A stretch of DNA of 43,879 nucleotides from assembly GCA_013151795.1 (NCBI GenBank), contig JAADHQ010000030.1, positions 1 through 43,879 of the forward strand. The letters run 5' to 3'. The DNA is from Gammaproteobacteria bacterium. Lineage in GTDB: Bacteria > Pseudomonadota > Gammaproteobacteria > JAADHQ01. Below are positions 1 through 8,014 of the stretch, in pieces. The notes under the pieces were generated by a model that worked only from the letters and a program-made list of their open reading frames with translations, did no database searches and had not been told where the DNA came from. Position numbers and translations under genes: made by a program. Each line of letters begins with the position of its first letter. The stretch's first letter is position 1.

Positions 1-1106
1 TAGGTTGCCACATGCGGAGAATTGATCAATATCCGGTCTTCACCATCAAAGGGGGTTTCAACGCCACCATTAAAGAAAAAGGTTACATGGGCATATTTCT
101 CTGTTTCAGCTATTCGTAACTGCCGCAAACCCATATTAGACAAATATTCACCAAATACATTGCGCATTTTGTCCGAAGGGAAGGCCACCGGAATTTTGAA
201 TACTTCATTATATTCAGTCAAGCTGGCAAACTGTGCCAGTTTAGGGGCCTTACCACGATCAAAACAATCAAAATCGTCTTCAATAAACGGGCGGGTAATC
301 TGACGAGCACGATCTGAGCGATAATTCATGAAAATCATCACATCGCCGTCTTCTACGACAACGGGCTGTTCTCCTTCCGCGACGATAGCAGTAGCCTGAA
401 CAAACTCATCTGTTTCACCACGATCATAGGCCAGATCCAGCCCTTCTATTGCCGTTTTTACCTGTACTTCGGCATCACCGTGGGCAATAAGGTTATATGC
501 AGGTTTGATTCTCGGCCAACGATGATCTCGATCCATCGCATAATAACGACCAATCATGGAGACCAGTCGACCCCCGCCAATGTCCTTAAAAGCTGAATCC
601 ATCAGTTCTAGCGATGCTTTTGCACTTTTTGGTGGGGTATCACGTCCATCGAGAAAGGCATGCACGAATACTTTACTCACACCACGGTCGACAGCCAATT
701 TTACCATTGCATGAATCTGTTCTTCATGACTGTGAACACCGCCACTGGATAGCAAACCTAATATATGGACAGCCTTGTTATTATCGATAGCCAGATCTAC
801 GGCATCCGTCAATGTACGATTGGTATAAAAAGAACCCGTACGAATCGCGCGGCTAACACGAGTAAACTCCTGGTAAACGACACGCCCTGAGCCCAGATTA
901 AGGTGGCCCACTTCCGAATTACCCATTTGCTCTGCGGGTAATCCAACTGCAGCACCGGAAGTCCGTATCAATGTGTGCGAATATCGCTCCCAGAGACGAT
1001 CCCACACCGGTGTATTTGCGGCATGTACTGCATTATATTCAGTTTTTTCACTGTAACCCCAACCGTCGAGGACAAGCAGGGCCATTGGTCTTGGTCTAAT
1101 AGACAT
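1..1106 (-). CDS. gpmI: 2,3-bisphosphoglycerate-independent phosphoglycerate mutase, N-terminal part (cut by window edge)
   Basis: The enzyme interconverts 3- and 2-phosphoglycerate in cytosolic glycolysis and gluconeogenesis using two Mn ions and a phosphoserine intermediate. About 368 codons are visible of a family length near 510, so the C-terminal quarter lies outside the window. Residues 10-17 (LLVLDGWG) carry the first metal-binding Asp. MGNSEVGH at 61-68 holds the phosphorylated Ser64. Further on, SSGGVHSH and [11 protein letters not shown] match the substrate-binding part of the family. The start is the ATG at 1104-1106; a second in-frame Met lies at codon 8. It is divergent from the ArsR regulator. 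In E. coli gpmI also sits next to the rhodanese gene yibN, which supports the call. The identity is sure; only the exact start is open. Confidence 0.95.
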   Translation of the reverse strand, partial: MSIRPRPMALLVLDGWGYSEKTEYNAVHAANTPVWDRLWERYSHTLIRTSGAAVGLPAEQMGNSEVGHLNLGSGRVVYQEFTRVSRAIRTGSFYTNRTLTDAVDLAIDNNKAVHILGLLSSGGVHSHEEQIHAMVKLAVDRGVSKVFVHAFLDGRDTPPKSAKASLELMDSAFKDIGGGRLVSMIGRYYAMDRDHRWPRIKPAYNLIAHGDAEVQVKTAIEGLDLAYDRGETDEFVQATAIVAEGEQPVVVEDGDVMIFMNYRSDRARQITRPFIEDDFDCFDRGKAPKLAQFASLTEYNEVFKIPVAFPSDKMRNVFGEYLSNMGLRQLRIAETEKYAHVTFFFNGGVETPFDGEDRILINSPHVAT

Positions 1107-1245
1107 GATTTTTTAACTTATTTCACTGGTTTTATCACTACAACTACCTTAGACATAGTCTAACCTGAAACGAATAGGTATGTAAGTAATTGTTTTTAAT
1201 CGGTTAATGATTTTAACTCATTGAGTACAATCAGTAGTTCCATGA

Positions 1246-1274
1246 ATAACATAAACACTGTATTATTGTATAAT
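1246..1274 (+). promoter_or_regulatory. Candidate sigma-70 promoter with dyad over the -10 box, upstream of the ArsR regulator
   Basis: TATAAT lies at 1269-1274, with ATAACA (4 of 6 matches to the -35 consensus) at 1246-1251 and a 17-bp spacer. The -10 box is half of an inverted repeat, ATTAT-TGT-ATAAT (1262-1274). An AT-rich dyad overlapping the promoter is what an autorepressing ArsR protein would use. If transcription starts near 1281, upstream TTG or ATG codons at 1221 and 1242 cannot be the start. This is inference from sequence only. Confidence 0.45.
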
Positions 1275-1307
1275 GTTCCACTAATAAAAGGCAGTATTAA
1301 TTACATC

Positions 1308-1679
1308 ATGAGCACTGTTTTTGGAAATAATACAAGTCAGTCAGCAGACGGTAACGTAAACATGATAGAAAGCCATGAGCCTCTGATTACACAAGATGAA
1401 GATATTGATCGTGCTTCACGATCCCTTAAGGCTATGTCACACCCACTGCGCCTTAAAATACTTTGTACTCTTGGTGATCGTGAAGTCAGTGTGCAGGATA
1501 TCGTTGAAAATGTCGGTACCTCACAGAGCAATATTTCACAGCATCTGGCCATATTAAGAGACAAGGGTATTCTTGCATCACGAAAAGATGCAAACCGGGT
1601 ATATTACCGTGTTGGTGACCCGAGAACCTTAAAACTTATTGGCATGATGCGAGAAGTGTTCTGTACGCAAGCACTGTAA
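1308..1679 (+). CDS. ArsR-family winged-helix regulator, SqrR/BigR-like (candidate persulfide sensor)
   Basis: This is a small cytosolic DNA-binding repressor. The core has the ArsR pattern: KAMSHPLRLKIL, then a recognition helix around SQSNISQHLAILRDKG, then a wing around SRKDANRVYYRV. It lacks the ELCV-type metal site of ArsR/SmtB. It has exactly two cysteines, in LKILCTL (Cys53 from the ATG used here) and VFCTQ (Cys119), 66 residues apart. From memory, SqrR (Cys41/Cys107) and BigR have the same spacing and use the pair to form a polysulfide link that releases DNA. The reading frame extends to a TTG at 1221. I chose the ATG at 1308 because a likely promoter lies at 1246-1274 and the extra N-terminus looks non-coding; an ATG at 1362 is also possible. 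The next gene is a rhodanese, which fits a sulfur role. Family call sure; ligand inferred. Confidence 0.85.
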   Translation: MSTVFGNNTSQSADGNVNMIESHEPLITQDEDIDRASRSLKAMSHPLRLKILCTLGDREVSVQDIVENVGTSQSNISQHLAILRDKGILASRKDANRVYYRVGDPRTLKLIGMMREVFCTQAL

Positions 1680-1782
1680 AAAACTTGTCGATATAATCGG
1701 AGTTTAATAATTTAAATCTCCCCAGTTTGGCGGTATCTCTGATAACCGTTCCATATCTTGCTAACCTCAAGAAACTTATTTT

Positions 1783-2208
1783 ATGAATAATTTTACAGAA
1801 TTTGTTGGAAACCATCTTTTCCTTAGTGTGTCATTTCTCGGCTTGTTAACCTACTGGATTTTAGGTGAGTTAAAACAACGAATGAATGGCACAAGCGCAG
1901 TCTCGCCAATAGACGCTACACGACTGATGAATCACTCTAATGCCGTTGTCATTGATGTTCGGGAAGACAAGGAAATGTCAGACGGAACAATCATCAATGC
2001 TATTCACATCCCTGTTGGTGATATATCCAACCAGATTAAAAAAATAGAAAAATATAAAGAAAAACCTGTCATTGTTGCTTGCCGATCAGGTCACCGCTCG
2101 GCATCAGCCTGCAACACACTACGCAAACAAGGTTTTTTACATGTCTATAATCTTCGCGGTGGTGTTAATGCATGGCAAAAAGATGGCATGCCCCTGGTAA
2201 AAAAATAA
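1783..2208 (+). CDS. yibN: Membrane-anchored single-domain rhodanese (YibN-like)
   Basis: Rhodaneses carry sulfane sulfur as a persulfide on an active-site Cys. This 141-residue protein has one hydrophobic helix at about residues 11-28, followed by a cytosolic rhodanese domain. VVIDVRE (55-61) is the usual CH2A-like motif. The active loop CRSGHRS begins at Cys100, with a second Cys at 110. The C-terminal segment LRGGVNAWQKDGMP is the family's closing motif. Architecture and location before secB match E. coli yibN, which has an N-terminal anchor and lies in yibN-grxC-secB-gpsA. Here the glutaredoxin gene grxC is absent between rhodanese and secB. It may be co-regulated with the upstream ArsR gene, though about 100 bp separate them. 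Substrate and partner are not visible. Confidence 0.9.
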   Translation: MNNFTEFVGNHLFLSVSFLGLLTYWILGELKQRMNGTSAVSPIDATRLMNHSNAVVIDVREDKEMSDGTIINAIHIPVGDISNQIKKIEKYKEKPVIVACRSGHRSASACNTLRKQGFLHVYNLRGGVNAWQKDGMPLVKK

Positions 2209-2239
2209 ACTAATCTTTAATTAATTCAAGAGAAATCAC

Positions 2240-2686
2240 ATGACCGACACAAATGAACAGGAATTTGGTATCCACTCCATATATCTTAAAGATGTCTCCT
2301 TTGAGGCACCTAATTCTCCAGAAGTTTTCAAAACTCAATTCCAGCCTGAAATTGAAATGAACCTTAATCTGCAAACCAATAATCTGGAAGACCACGTATA
2401 CGAAGTTGTATTGTCAGTTACCGTATCCGCCAAGGCAAATGACAAAGCTGCATTCCTTGTTGAATTACAGCAAGCAGGTGTTTTTACCTTAAAAGGCTTT
2501 GATAAAGAAAACATGGGGCCGATGCTGGGCATTTATTGTCCTAACGTTTTATTCCCGTATGCACGCGAATCCGTCGCCAACCTTGTCACCAAAGGTGGTT
2601 TCCCGCAACTGCTACTGGAACCTGTCAATTTCGAAGCCTTGTATGCACAACACCAGGAAGAACAAGACAACAAAACCGTTCAGTAA
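2240..2686 (+). CDS. secB: Protein-export chaperone SecB
   Basis: SecB is a homotetrameric cytosolic chaperone that keeps precursor proteins unfolded and hands them to SecA. The 148 residues align along the whole family length (E. coli about 155). Family signatures visible are the N-terminal IYLKDVSFEAPNSP, the central YEVVLSVTV, and GIYCPNVLFPYARE followed by GGFPQLLLEPVNFEALY. The acidic, glutamine-rich tail (QHQEEQDN) is typical. An AAGAGA Shine-Dalgarno lies 8 bp before the ATG. It sits between a rhodanese gene and gpsA, the order seen in enterobacteria without grxC. A strong hairpin follows the gene. Confidence 0.97.
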   Translation: MTDTNEQEFGIHSIYLKDVSFEAPNSPEVFKTQFQPEIEMNLNLQTNNLEDHVYEVVLSVTVSAKANDKAAFLVELQQAGVFTLKGFDKENMGPMLGIYCPNVLFPYARESVANLVTKGGFPQLLLEPVNFEALYAQHQEEQDNKTVQ

Positions 2687-2696
2687 TGAATCACAT

Positions 2697-2730
2697 ATAG
2701 CAGGCTTAAAAAATAGATTAAGTCTGCTAT
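2697..2730 (+). terminator. Long hairpin between secB and gpsA
   Basis: Arms 2697-2709 and 2718-2730 pair over 13 positions with one G-U, enclosing an 8-nt loop. The stem is AT-rich in its upper half and is followed by AGTCCTTAT rather than a U run, so it is not a standard intrinsic terminator. The right arm ends 9 bp before the gpsA ATG, where no clear Shine-Dalgarno is seen. It may act as an RNA-stability or translation-control element. Confidence 0.5.
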
Positions 2731-2739
2731 AGTCCTTAT

Positions 2740-3762
2740 ATGTCTAGTTCATCACAAGCCTCTCTTGCCGTTATCGGTGCTGGATCATGGGGCACTGCAC
2801 TTGCCATTCTGTTTGCTAAAAATGGTCTACACACAACAATCTGGGGACACCTGCCAGAACACATGCAGGCGTTGACCAGAACTCGTTGTAATGAAGAATT
2901 TTTACCGGGCTTTAATTTTCCTGACAATCTGCACCCTTGTGTTGAACTGGAGCAGGCACTGGAAAATGCCGATGATGTTTTACTGGTTGTTCCCAGCCAT
3001 GTTTTCAAAAGTGTCCTGCTGCAAGTAAAACCCCTGTTGCCAGAAAACAAACGAATTGCGTGGGCAACTAAAGGCCTGGAAAGTGGCACAGCTAAACTGT
3101 TACATGAAAATGCGCTGGAAGTTATGGGGCAGGGCACATCCTTTGCCATTATTTCAGGGCCAACCTTTGCAAAAGAAGTAGCTGCCGGGTTACCTACAGC
3201 CCTTACTATCGCGTCAACTGATGATCGTTATGCAAAACAACTGGCAGAAAAAATGCAAAACAGTACCTTTCGCGCCTATACGTGCAATGACATCATTGGC
3301 GTAGAACTGGGAGGGGCAATCAAAAATGTACTGGCAATCGCAGCAGGCATTGCCGACGGACTTGGCTTTGGTGCCAATACACGAGCCGCACTTATCACTC
3401 GTGGACTAACAGAAATCATGCGCCTTGGGAAAAAACTTGGCGGTGAAACCGAAACCTTCATGGGTCTCGCGGGTATGGGGGATCTTGTGCTAACGTGCAC
3501 AGATAATCAATCGCGCAACCGTCGCTTTGGTATAGCTCTCGCGAAGGGAATGAATCCGGATGAAGCGCTTGCATCAATAGGACAGGTCGTGGAAGGCATA
3601 CAAACTGCTAATGAAATAAACCGTCTTGCCCTGCGCCACAAGATAGATATGCCTATTACCAGACAAGTCTATCGCGTTCTATATGAACAGGTTGACCCAA
3701 AAAAAGCTGTGCAGGAATTATTTGCACGTGAGCTTAAACCAGAGTTTGAAAATAAGGCTTGA
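2740..3762 (+). CDS. gpsA: NAD(P)+-dependent glycerol-3-phosphate dehydrogenase
   Basis: GpsA reduces dihydroxyacetone phosphate to sn-glycerol-3-phosphate, the backbone of phospholipids, in the cytosol. The 340 residues match the family length (E. coli 339). The Rossmann fingerprint GAGSWGTA is at residues 13-20. ISGPTFAKE is the conserved GPxxAxE-like segment. The C-terminal helical domain shows ELGGAIKNVLAIAAGI, with the catalytic Lys, and TFMGLAGMGDLVLTCT. The ATG at 2740 is the only reasonable start. No clear ribosome binding site precedes it because a hairpin ends just upstream. secB-gpsA linkage is conserved in enterobacteria. The gene is convergent with the sseB-like gene, with only 30 bp between stops. 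Confidence 0.97.
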   Translation: MSSSSQASLAVIGAGSWGTALAILFAKNGLHTTIWGHLPEHMQALTRTRCNEEFLPGFNFPDNLHPCVELEQALENADDVLLVVPSHVFKSVLLQVKPLLPENKRIAWATKGLESGTAKLLHENALEVMGQGTSFAIISGPTFAKEVAAGLPTALTIASTDDRYAKQLAEKMQNSTFRAYTCNDIIGVELGGAIKNVLAIAAGIADGLGFGANTRAALITRGLTEIMRLGKKLGGETETFMGLAGMGDLVLTCTDNQSRNRRFGIALAKGMNPDEALASIGQVVEGIQTANEINRLALRHKIDMPITRQVYRVLYEQVDPKKAVQELFARELKPEFENKA

Positions 3763-3792
3763 TACTGTTCTGGCATTACAGATAAATTCAAA

Positions 3793-4593
3793 TCAGGCTT
3801 TACCCGGTTCTCCGTACGGTTCTATTTTTGAACCCCAGCGCCCTTCATAAAAAGGTCTGGTTTCATGTATAAAATAAGATGAGATATCATCGTCATCGTC
3901 TTCAACAATAATAAAATCTATAATTTCTTCTTCATCCGTTACATCACGTGCAACCTGACCTGCTTCCTCAATCACTTTTTCAAGGTCATCGTTGCCTTGT
4001 ATTCCAATAATGTAATTCGGCTCGTCATCCTGGCTTTTGTCATGTATCAAGGCTAAATAGGCTGCCTTCACATTAGCATGCTTACTAAATAACGTAGTTA
4101 ATGAATCAACCAGCAAGCCAGGATATTCTTCCGGCTCACCCAACACTACCTCATTATCTGTTTCAATCATTCGTTGAGTTGATTCCTGAACCATCCCTGT
4201 TGTTAACAACAGCTCAATTTCATCAGGAAAAAATTCCTTACCGTATTCAGAATGGGGGTTCATGACCAGTTTGGTACCCAGGGTCATTTTAAAAAACTCC
4301 CGAACAGACACCTCAAGATAAGAAGCGTCATCTTCAACCGATGACTCCAGGCAAGACATTGAACTGAAAAAAGGAATAATACTTTCGCCCCCGGACTCTT
4401 CCCAGCTTACAATTGCAATAGTGTCATCTTCATCTGATTTTTTTTCATTTGTATCTGCTGCCTCTATATTACCCAGTACGAGAACAGTTGAATCCAGCAG
4501 CACCTTACAAAACTCGGGCCGATGTGCAGGCTCGGTTGTTGCTAGCCTTAGCAGGGTTTCAAGTTTATTTTCTGGTTCATCAATAATATTCAT
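3793..4593 (-). CDS. sseB: SseB-family protein
   Basis: This acidic 266-residue protein resembles E. coli SseB (about 258 residues), named for an enhanced serine-sensitivity phenotype and of unclear biochemical role. The N-terminal region around ENKLETLLRLATTEPAHRPEF followed by a predicted mixed alpha/beta domain fits the SseB N-terminal domain. The second half, with VKAAYLALIHD and PNYIIGIQG, fits the SseB C-terminal domain. The ending RPFYEGRWGSKIEP is also typical. Acidic runs (EKKSDEDD near 51-58, EDDDDD near 231-236) are notable. No signal peptide or membrane helix is seen. The gene is followed on the same strand by nothing, and trmL lies upstream with a 24-bp gap, so the two may be co-transcribed. 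The family call comes from recall of the fold and motifs and is fairly confident; function is open. Confidence 0.72.
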   Translation of the reverse strand: MNIIDEPENKLETLLRLATTEPAHRPEFCKVLLDSTVLVLGNIEAADTNEKKSDEDDTIAIVSWEESGGESIIPFFSSMSCLESSVEDDASYLEVSVREFFKMTLGTKLVMNPHSEYGKEFFPDEIELLLTTGMVQESTQRMIETDNEVVLGEPEEYPGLLVDSLTTLFSKHANVKAAYLALIHDKSQDDEPNYIIGIQGNDDLEKVIEEAGQVARDVTDEEEIIDFIIVEDDDDDISSYFIHETRPFYEGRWGSKIEPYGEPGKA

Positions 4594-4617
4594 AATAGTT
4601 CCAGTTTGAGTATTCTG

Positions 4618-5082
4618 TTAGATCGCACCTTTAAACCCTTGTTGCCGCCACGCCTCATATAATATAACAGCAACTGCATTTGATAAATTCAGGCTTCTGC
4701 TATCGGCTAACATTGATATACGAATATTATTTTCAGGCTTCAGACTCAACCTGACTGATTCTGGTAAACCGCGTGTTTCTGGCCCAAAAATAAACGTATC
4801 ACCTTGCCTGTATTCTACCTCGGCATAAGAGAACTGCGCCTTTGTCGTGCATGCAAACATGCGCTGTGGTTTCTCCTTCTGCAGAAACTCATCAAAGTCA
4901 TCATATATATTTATGTTCGCAAATTCATGATAATCCAGTCCCGCCCGGCGCAGACGTTTGTCATCCAACTCAAAACCCAACGGTTTGATTAAATGTAATT
5001 GACTGCCTGTATTTGCACATAAACGTATGATATTACCGGTATTAGGCGGTATTTCAGGCTCAAATAACACAATATTAAACAT
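4618..5082 (-). CDS. trmL: tRNA (cytidine/uridine-2'-O-)-methyltransferase TrmL
   Basis: TrmL is a SPOUT-class enzyme that 2'-O-methylates the wobble nucleotide 34 of two tRNA-Leu isoacceptors using S-adenosylmethionine. The three SPOUT motifs are present: [19 protein letters not shown] near the N-terminus, FGPETRGLP, and [19 protein letters not shown] at the C-terminus, which forms the knot. From the ATG at 5080-5082 the protein is 154 residues (family about 157). An AGGAAAG Shine-Dalgarno precedes it. The open frame runs 15 codons further up, but that stretch is not conserved. It lies in the secB-gpsA-trmL neighbourhood as in E. coli, with cysE missing. It is divergent from pyrD. Confidence 0.96.
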   Translation of the reverse strand: MFNIVLFEPEIPPNTGNIIRLCANTGSQLHLIKPLGFELDDKRLRRAGLDYHEFANINIYDDFDEFLQKEKPQRMFACTTKAQFSYAEVEYRQGDTFIFGPETRGLPESVRLSLKPENNIRISMLADSRSLNLSNAVAVILYEAWRQQGFKGAI

Positions 5083-5199
5083 TCTGCTTTCCTGTATAAA
5101 TATAAAACATCTGCCAAAAATAAACACTAACTCTTGGCGCAGCCACCATGGATATGCGAAAATACTCCCACGATACAGGCTACATCACAGGCGCATCAA

Positions 5200-6165
5200 G
5201 TGAGTAAAAAAAATAATCCTGCTCTACAATCAGAATTTTGCGGTTTACACTTTAATACACCATTGGTTTTACTTTCCGGTTGTGTCGGCTTTGGTGAAGA
5301 ATATACACGTGTACAGGGATTTAGTAACCATGATGTTGGTGCCGTCTGCCTGAAAGGCACAACGGGCGCTGCACGTCTGGGAAACTCACCTCACCGCGTA
5401 TATGAAACACCCGGCGGCATGCTCAATGCAATTGGTTTACAAAATCCTGGCGTCGATCATGTTGTCAATTCTATCCTGCCTGATCTCGACTTTAACGAAA
5501 CACGTTATATTGCCAATGTTTCAGGCTCTACAATTGAAGAATACCAGGAAGTTTGCCAGAAATTTAATGATTCTGATATTGATGCCCTCGAAATAAATAT
5601 ATCGTGCCCGAATGTCAAAGAAGGTGGTATGGCTTTTGGTAACGACCCTGATATGTCTGCCCGCGTCGTATCCGCATGTCGAAAAGTTACCACTAAACCC
5701 TTGATAACAAAATTATCGCCTAACCAGACAGACATTGCAGAAAATGCCAGACGTTGCATCGAAGCAGGAAGTGATGCTTTTGCTGTTATTAATACATTAA
5801 TGGGCATGGCGATAGATGTTGAAAACCGAACCCCTGTTATCGGTAACAATCAGGGTGGCTTATCCGGGCCCGCTATAAAACCGGTTGCCTTACTTAAGGT
5901 GCATCAGGTTTATCAGGTCTGTCGACAACATAGTATCCCGATTATAGGGCAGGGGGGTATTCTTACTGCAGAAGATGCGCTCGAATTCATTATTGCAGGG
6001 GCATCAGCTATCGGTATAGGTACGGCACTTTTTTATGACCCACTGGTATGCCATAAAATCAATCAGGGTCTACTTGCATATATGCAGCGTCATAATATTA
6101 ATGAAATATCTCAATTAACCGGCACACTGATCATGAATGACGGTCGTCCGGGATATAATTCTTAA
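5200..6165 (+). CDS. pyrD: Dihydroorotate dehydrogenase, class 1B catalytic subunit
   Basis: The enzyme oxidises dihydroorotate to orotate in pyrimidine synthesis, with FMN bound in a TIM barrel. Class 1 features are clear: FCGLHFNTPLVLLSGCVGFGEE at the start, NISCPNVKEGGMAFG with the catalytic base Cys136, LSPNQTDI, NTLMGMAIDVENRTP, and GGLSGPAIKPVALL. The EGGMAFG form points to class 1B rather than 1A or the membrane-linked class 2 of E. coli. Class 1B normally pairs with an FAD/2Fe-2S subunit PyrK, which is not encoded nearby. I use the GTG at 5200, preceded by AGG about 8 bp upstream, giving 321 residues and a normal N-terminus. The frame is open up to a TTG at 5134. It is a lone gene divergent from trmL. 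Confidence 0.88.
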   Translation: MSKKNNPALQSEFCGLHFNTPLVLLSGCVGFGEEYTRVQGFSNHDVGAVCLKGTTGAARLGNSPHRVYETPGGMLNAIGLQNPGVDHVVNSILPDLDFNETRYIANVSGSTIEEYQEVCQKFNDSDIDALEINISCPNVKEGGMAFGNDPDMSARVVSACRKVTTKPLITKLSPNQTDIAENARRCIEAGSDAFAVINTLMGMAIDVENRTPVIGNNQGGLSGPAIKPVALLKVHQVYQVCRQHSIPIIGQGGILTAEDALEFIIAGASAIGIGTALFYDPLVCHKINQGLLAYMQRHNINEISQLTGTLIMNDGRPGYNS

Positions 6166-6619
6166 AGCTACCTGCAAACCCCAATATATTATTTACGCAC
6201 TACCGTCCTGAGTAAAAAGTCAGCTTTAAATTTTGTGTTTTATAACAAGCATAAAAGACGAATGATTAATAAAAAACCTGAGTACCTGCGCGGGAATAAC
6301 AAACCATTTTTTCCGGATAATCGTGTATATCGGTAAAAGATAAGTAAGTAAGCAACCTTGATTTAAACCTTTGCGCTCTCTGCGTCCTCAGCGGCCTTTG
6401 CGATAAAAGTATCCAGCCCAAAAAGCACAAAACAATAAACATCAACGATATACAATAATCTACTTGTTTATAACAGGCATGTTTGTTACCGGGTTATGGC
6501 AATTATTTGAATTGAATATTGGTGGCGCTGGAGGAAATCCAGATTATTGATAGCAAGATTAAAATAAATACCGGCCAGATCAAAAAATTTTCTGCTTTAT
6601 TTTTTAAAATTACCTATGC
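6166..6619. other. Non-coding gap between convergent pyrD and ntrC
   Basis: This 454-bp AT-rich gap separates two converging genes. No convincing small gene, RNA gene or intrinsic terminator was seen. The only structured part is the G+C-rich repeat at 6368-6402. An open frame starting at 6519 runs antisense into ntrC and is judged a shadow. Confidence 0.6.
6368..6402. repeat. Short direct repeat CCTTTGCG with related TGCG units
   Basis: CCTTTGCG occurs at 6368-6375 and again exactly at 6395-6402. Between them lie the related CTCTGCG (6378-6384) and CAGCGG. This G+C-rich patch stands out from its AT-rich surroundings. It resembles short intergenic tandem TTTGCG/CTCTGCG repeats that I recall from other proteobacterial genomes, but I cannot confirm this here. 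Confidence 0.5.
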
Positions 6620-8014
6620 TTACATTCTCAATTCTTTTATCTTTCGTGTCAGTGTGTTTCGACCCCAACCTAAAAGTCTGGCTGCATCTTGCCGTTTTCC
6701 ACCGGTATGTTTTAACGCCACATCAATAAGTATTCTTTCAAAATCAGGCGTTGCTTTTTCCAGTAAATTATCTTCCCCACTTGAAAGGCTTTTGTCAGCC
6801 CAATCCTGCAATGCATCTTGCCAGTCACCATAGTTACCTGTTGCATCTGTTTTTTTATCATTTAGTTCCGGAGGTAAATCTTCCAATCGGATTTCTCTAC
6901 CGGAAGCCATAACAGTTAACCATCGGCATGTATTTTCAAGTTGCCTTACATTACCTGGCCAGGCAAGTGTCTCCATGTATTTATAGACTTCTGGTCGAAT
7001 TAGTTTTGGTTCTACACTTAATTCTGCGGCAACCTTCTTTAAAAAGAAATCGCTTAATAATGAAATATCTTCACTTCTTTCACTTAATGCCGGTAATTTA
7101 ATCCGGATAACATTTAATCTATGAAATAAATCTTCACGAAATATGCCTTGTTTTACGCGCTCTTCCAGGTTTTGATGGGTTGCCGTTATTATTCGTACAT
7201 CTACTTTTATCGGGATATGCCCACCGACACGATAAAACTCTCCATCTGCGAGGACGCGCAATAACCGTGTTTGCAGTTCTGCTGGCATATCACCTATTTC
7301 ATCCAGAAATAAACTACCACCATCGGCTTGTTCAAAACGTCCTTTGCGCATTGCCTGCGCACCAGTGAATGCCCCTTTTTCATGCCCAAATAATTCAGAC
7401 TCAAGCAGGTCTTTAGGAATGGCGGCAGTATTTAAAGCGATAAAGGGTTTCTTTGATCTAGGGCTATGTCGATGAAGTGCTGCTGCTACCAACTCTTTAC
7501 CTGTTCCTGACTCACCATTGATCAGTACTGTAATTTTTGATCGTGACAGTCTTCCTATTGCCCTGAAGACTTCCTGCATTGCAGGTGCTTTACCAATTAT
7601 TTCCGGGGTTGCTTCGATTTCTTCAACGCTGCTGGCATCTAGTTTTTCGTCATAATGAATTATTGCTCTCCGTGCCAGATCCACTGCATCATCAATATCA
7701 AATGGCTTTGGAAGATATTCAAATGCACCACCCTGATATGCAGATAACGCACTATCCAGATCAGAATGAGCCGTCATTATAATCACAGGTATTTCAGGAT
7801 ACTTTACATTAATTTGTTGTAATAACTCTATTCCATCTATTCCGGGCATACGGATATCACTGATAATAACCTTTGGCATTTCTGTTTCCAGTTTTTTCAA
7901 TACGGGTGTTCCATCTGCAAAACAGGTTGATGCCAGACCGGCCTTTTCCAATGCCTTTTCCAGTACCCAACGTATAGATTTATCATCATCGATTATCCAT
8001 ATTGGATTAGTCAT
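6620..8014 (-). CDS. ntrC: Nitrogen regulation response regulator NtrC
   Basis: NtrC is a sigma-54-dependent activator phosphorylated by NtrB when nitrogen is short. The receiver domain spans about residues 1-118, with DDD at 10-11 region and the phosphoacceptor Asp53 in SDIRMPG. The AAA+ domain covers about 138-370: Walker A GESGTGKE (167-174), the sigma-54-contacting loop GAFTGA (214-219) and Walker B FLDEIGD (236-242). The C-terminus holds a Fis-like helix-turn-helix ([19 protein letters not shown]). Length 464 matches E. coli (469). The ATG at 8012-8014 overlaps the end of ntrB by 8 bp, so translation is probably coupled. It is the last gene of the ntrBC operon. Likely targets in this window are the NtrC sites before glnA and ntrB. 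Confidence 0.97.
   Translation of the reverse strand: MTNPIWIIDDDKSIRWVLEKALEKAGLASTCFADGTPVLKKLETEMPKVIISDIRMPGIDGIELLQQINVKYPEIPVIIMTAHSDLDSALSAYQGGAFEYLPKPFDIDDAVDLARRAIIHYDEKLDASSVEEIEATPEIIGKAPAMQEVFRAIGRLSRSKITVLINGESGTGKELVAAALHRHSPRSKKPFIALNTAAIPKDLLESELFGHEKGAFTGAQAMRKGRFEQADGGSLFLDEIGDMPAELQTRLLRVLADGEFYRVGGHIPIKVDVRIITATHQNLEERVKQGIFREDLFHRLNVIRIKLPALSERSEDISLLSDFFLKKVAAELSVEPKLIRPEVYKYMETLAWPGNVRQLENTCRWLTVMASGREIRLEDLPPELNDKKTDATGNYGDWQDALQDWADKSLSSGEDNLLEKATPDFERILIDVALKHTGGKRQDAARLLGWGRNTLTRKIKELRM

Noticed and set aside
3940-3965. CACGTG core considered as another parS
   Set aside because: The flanks do not match the palindrome; only the two recF sites are full matches.
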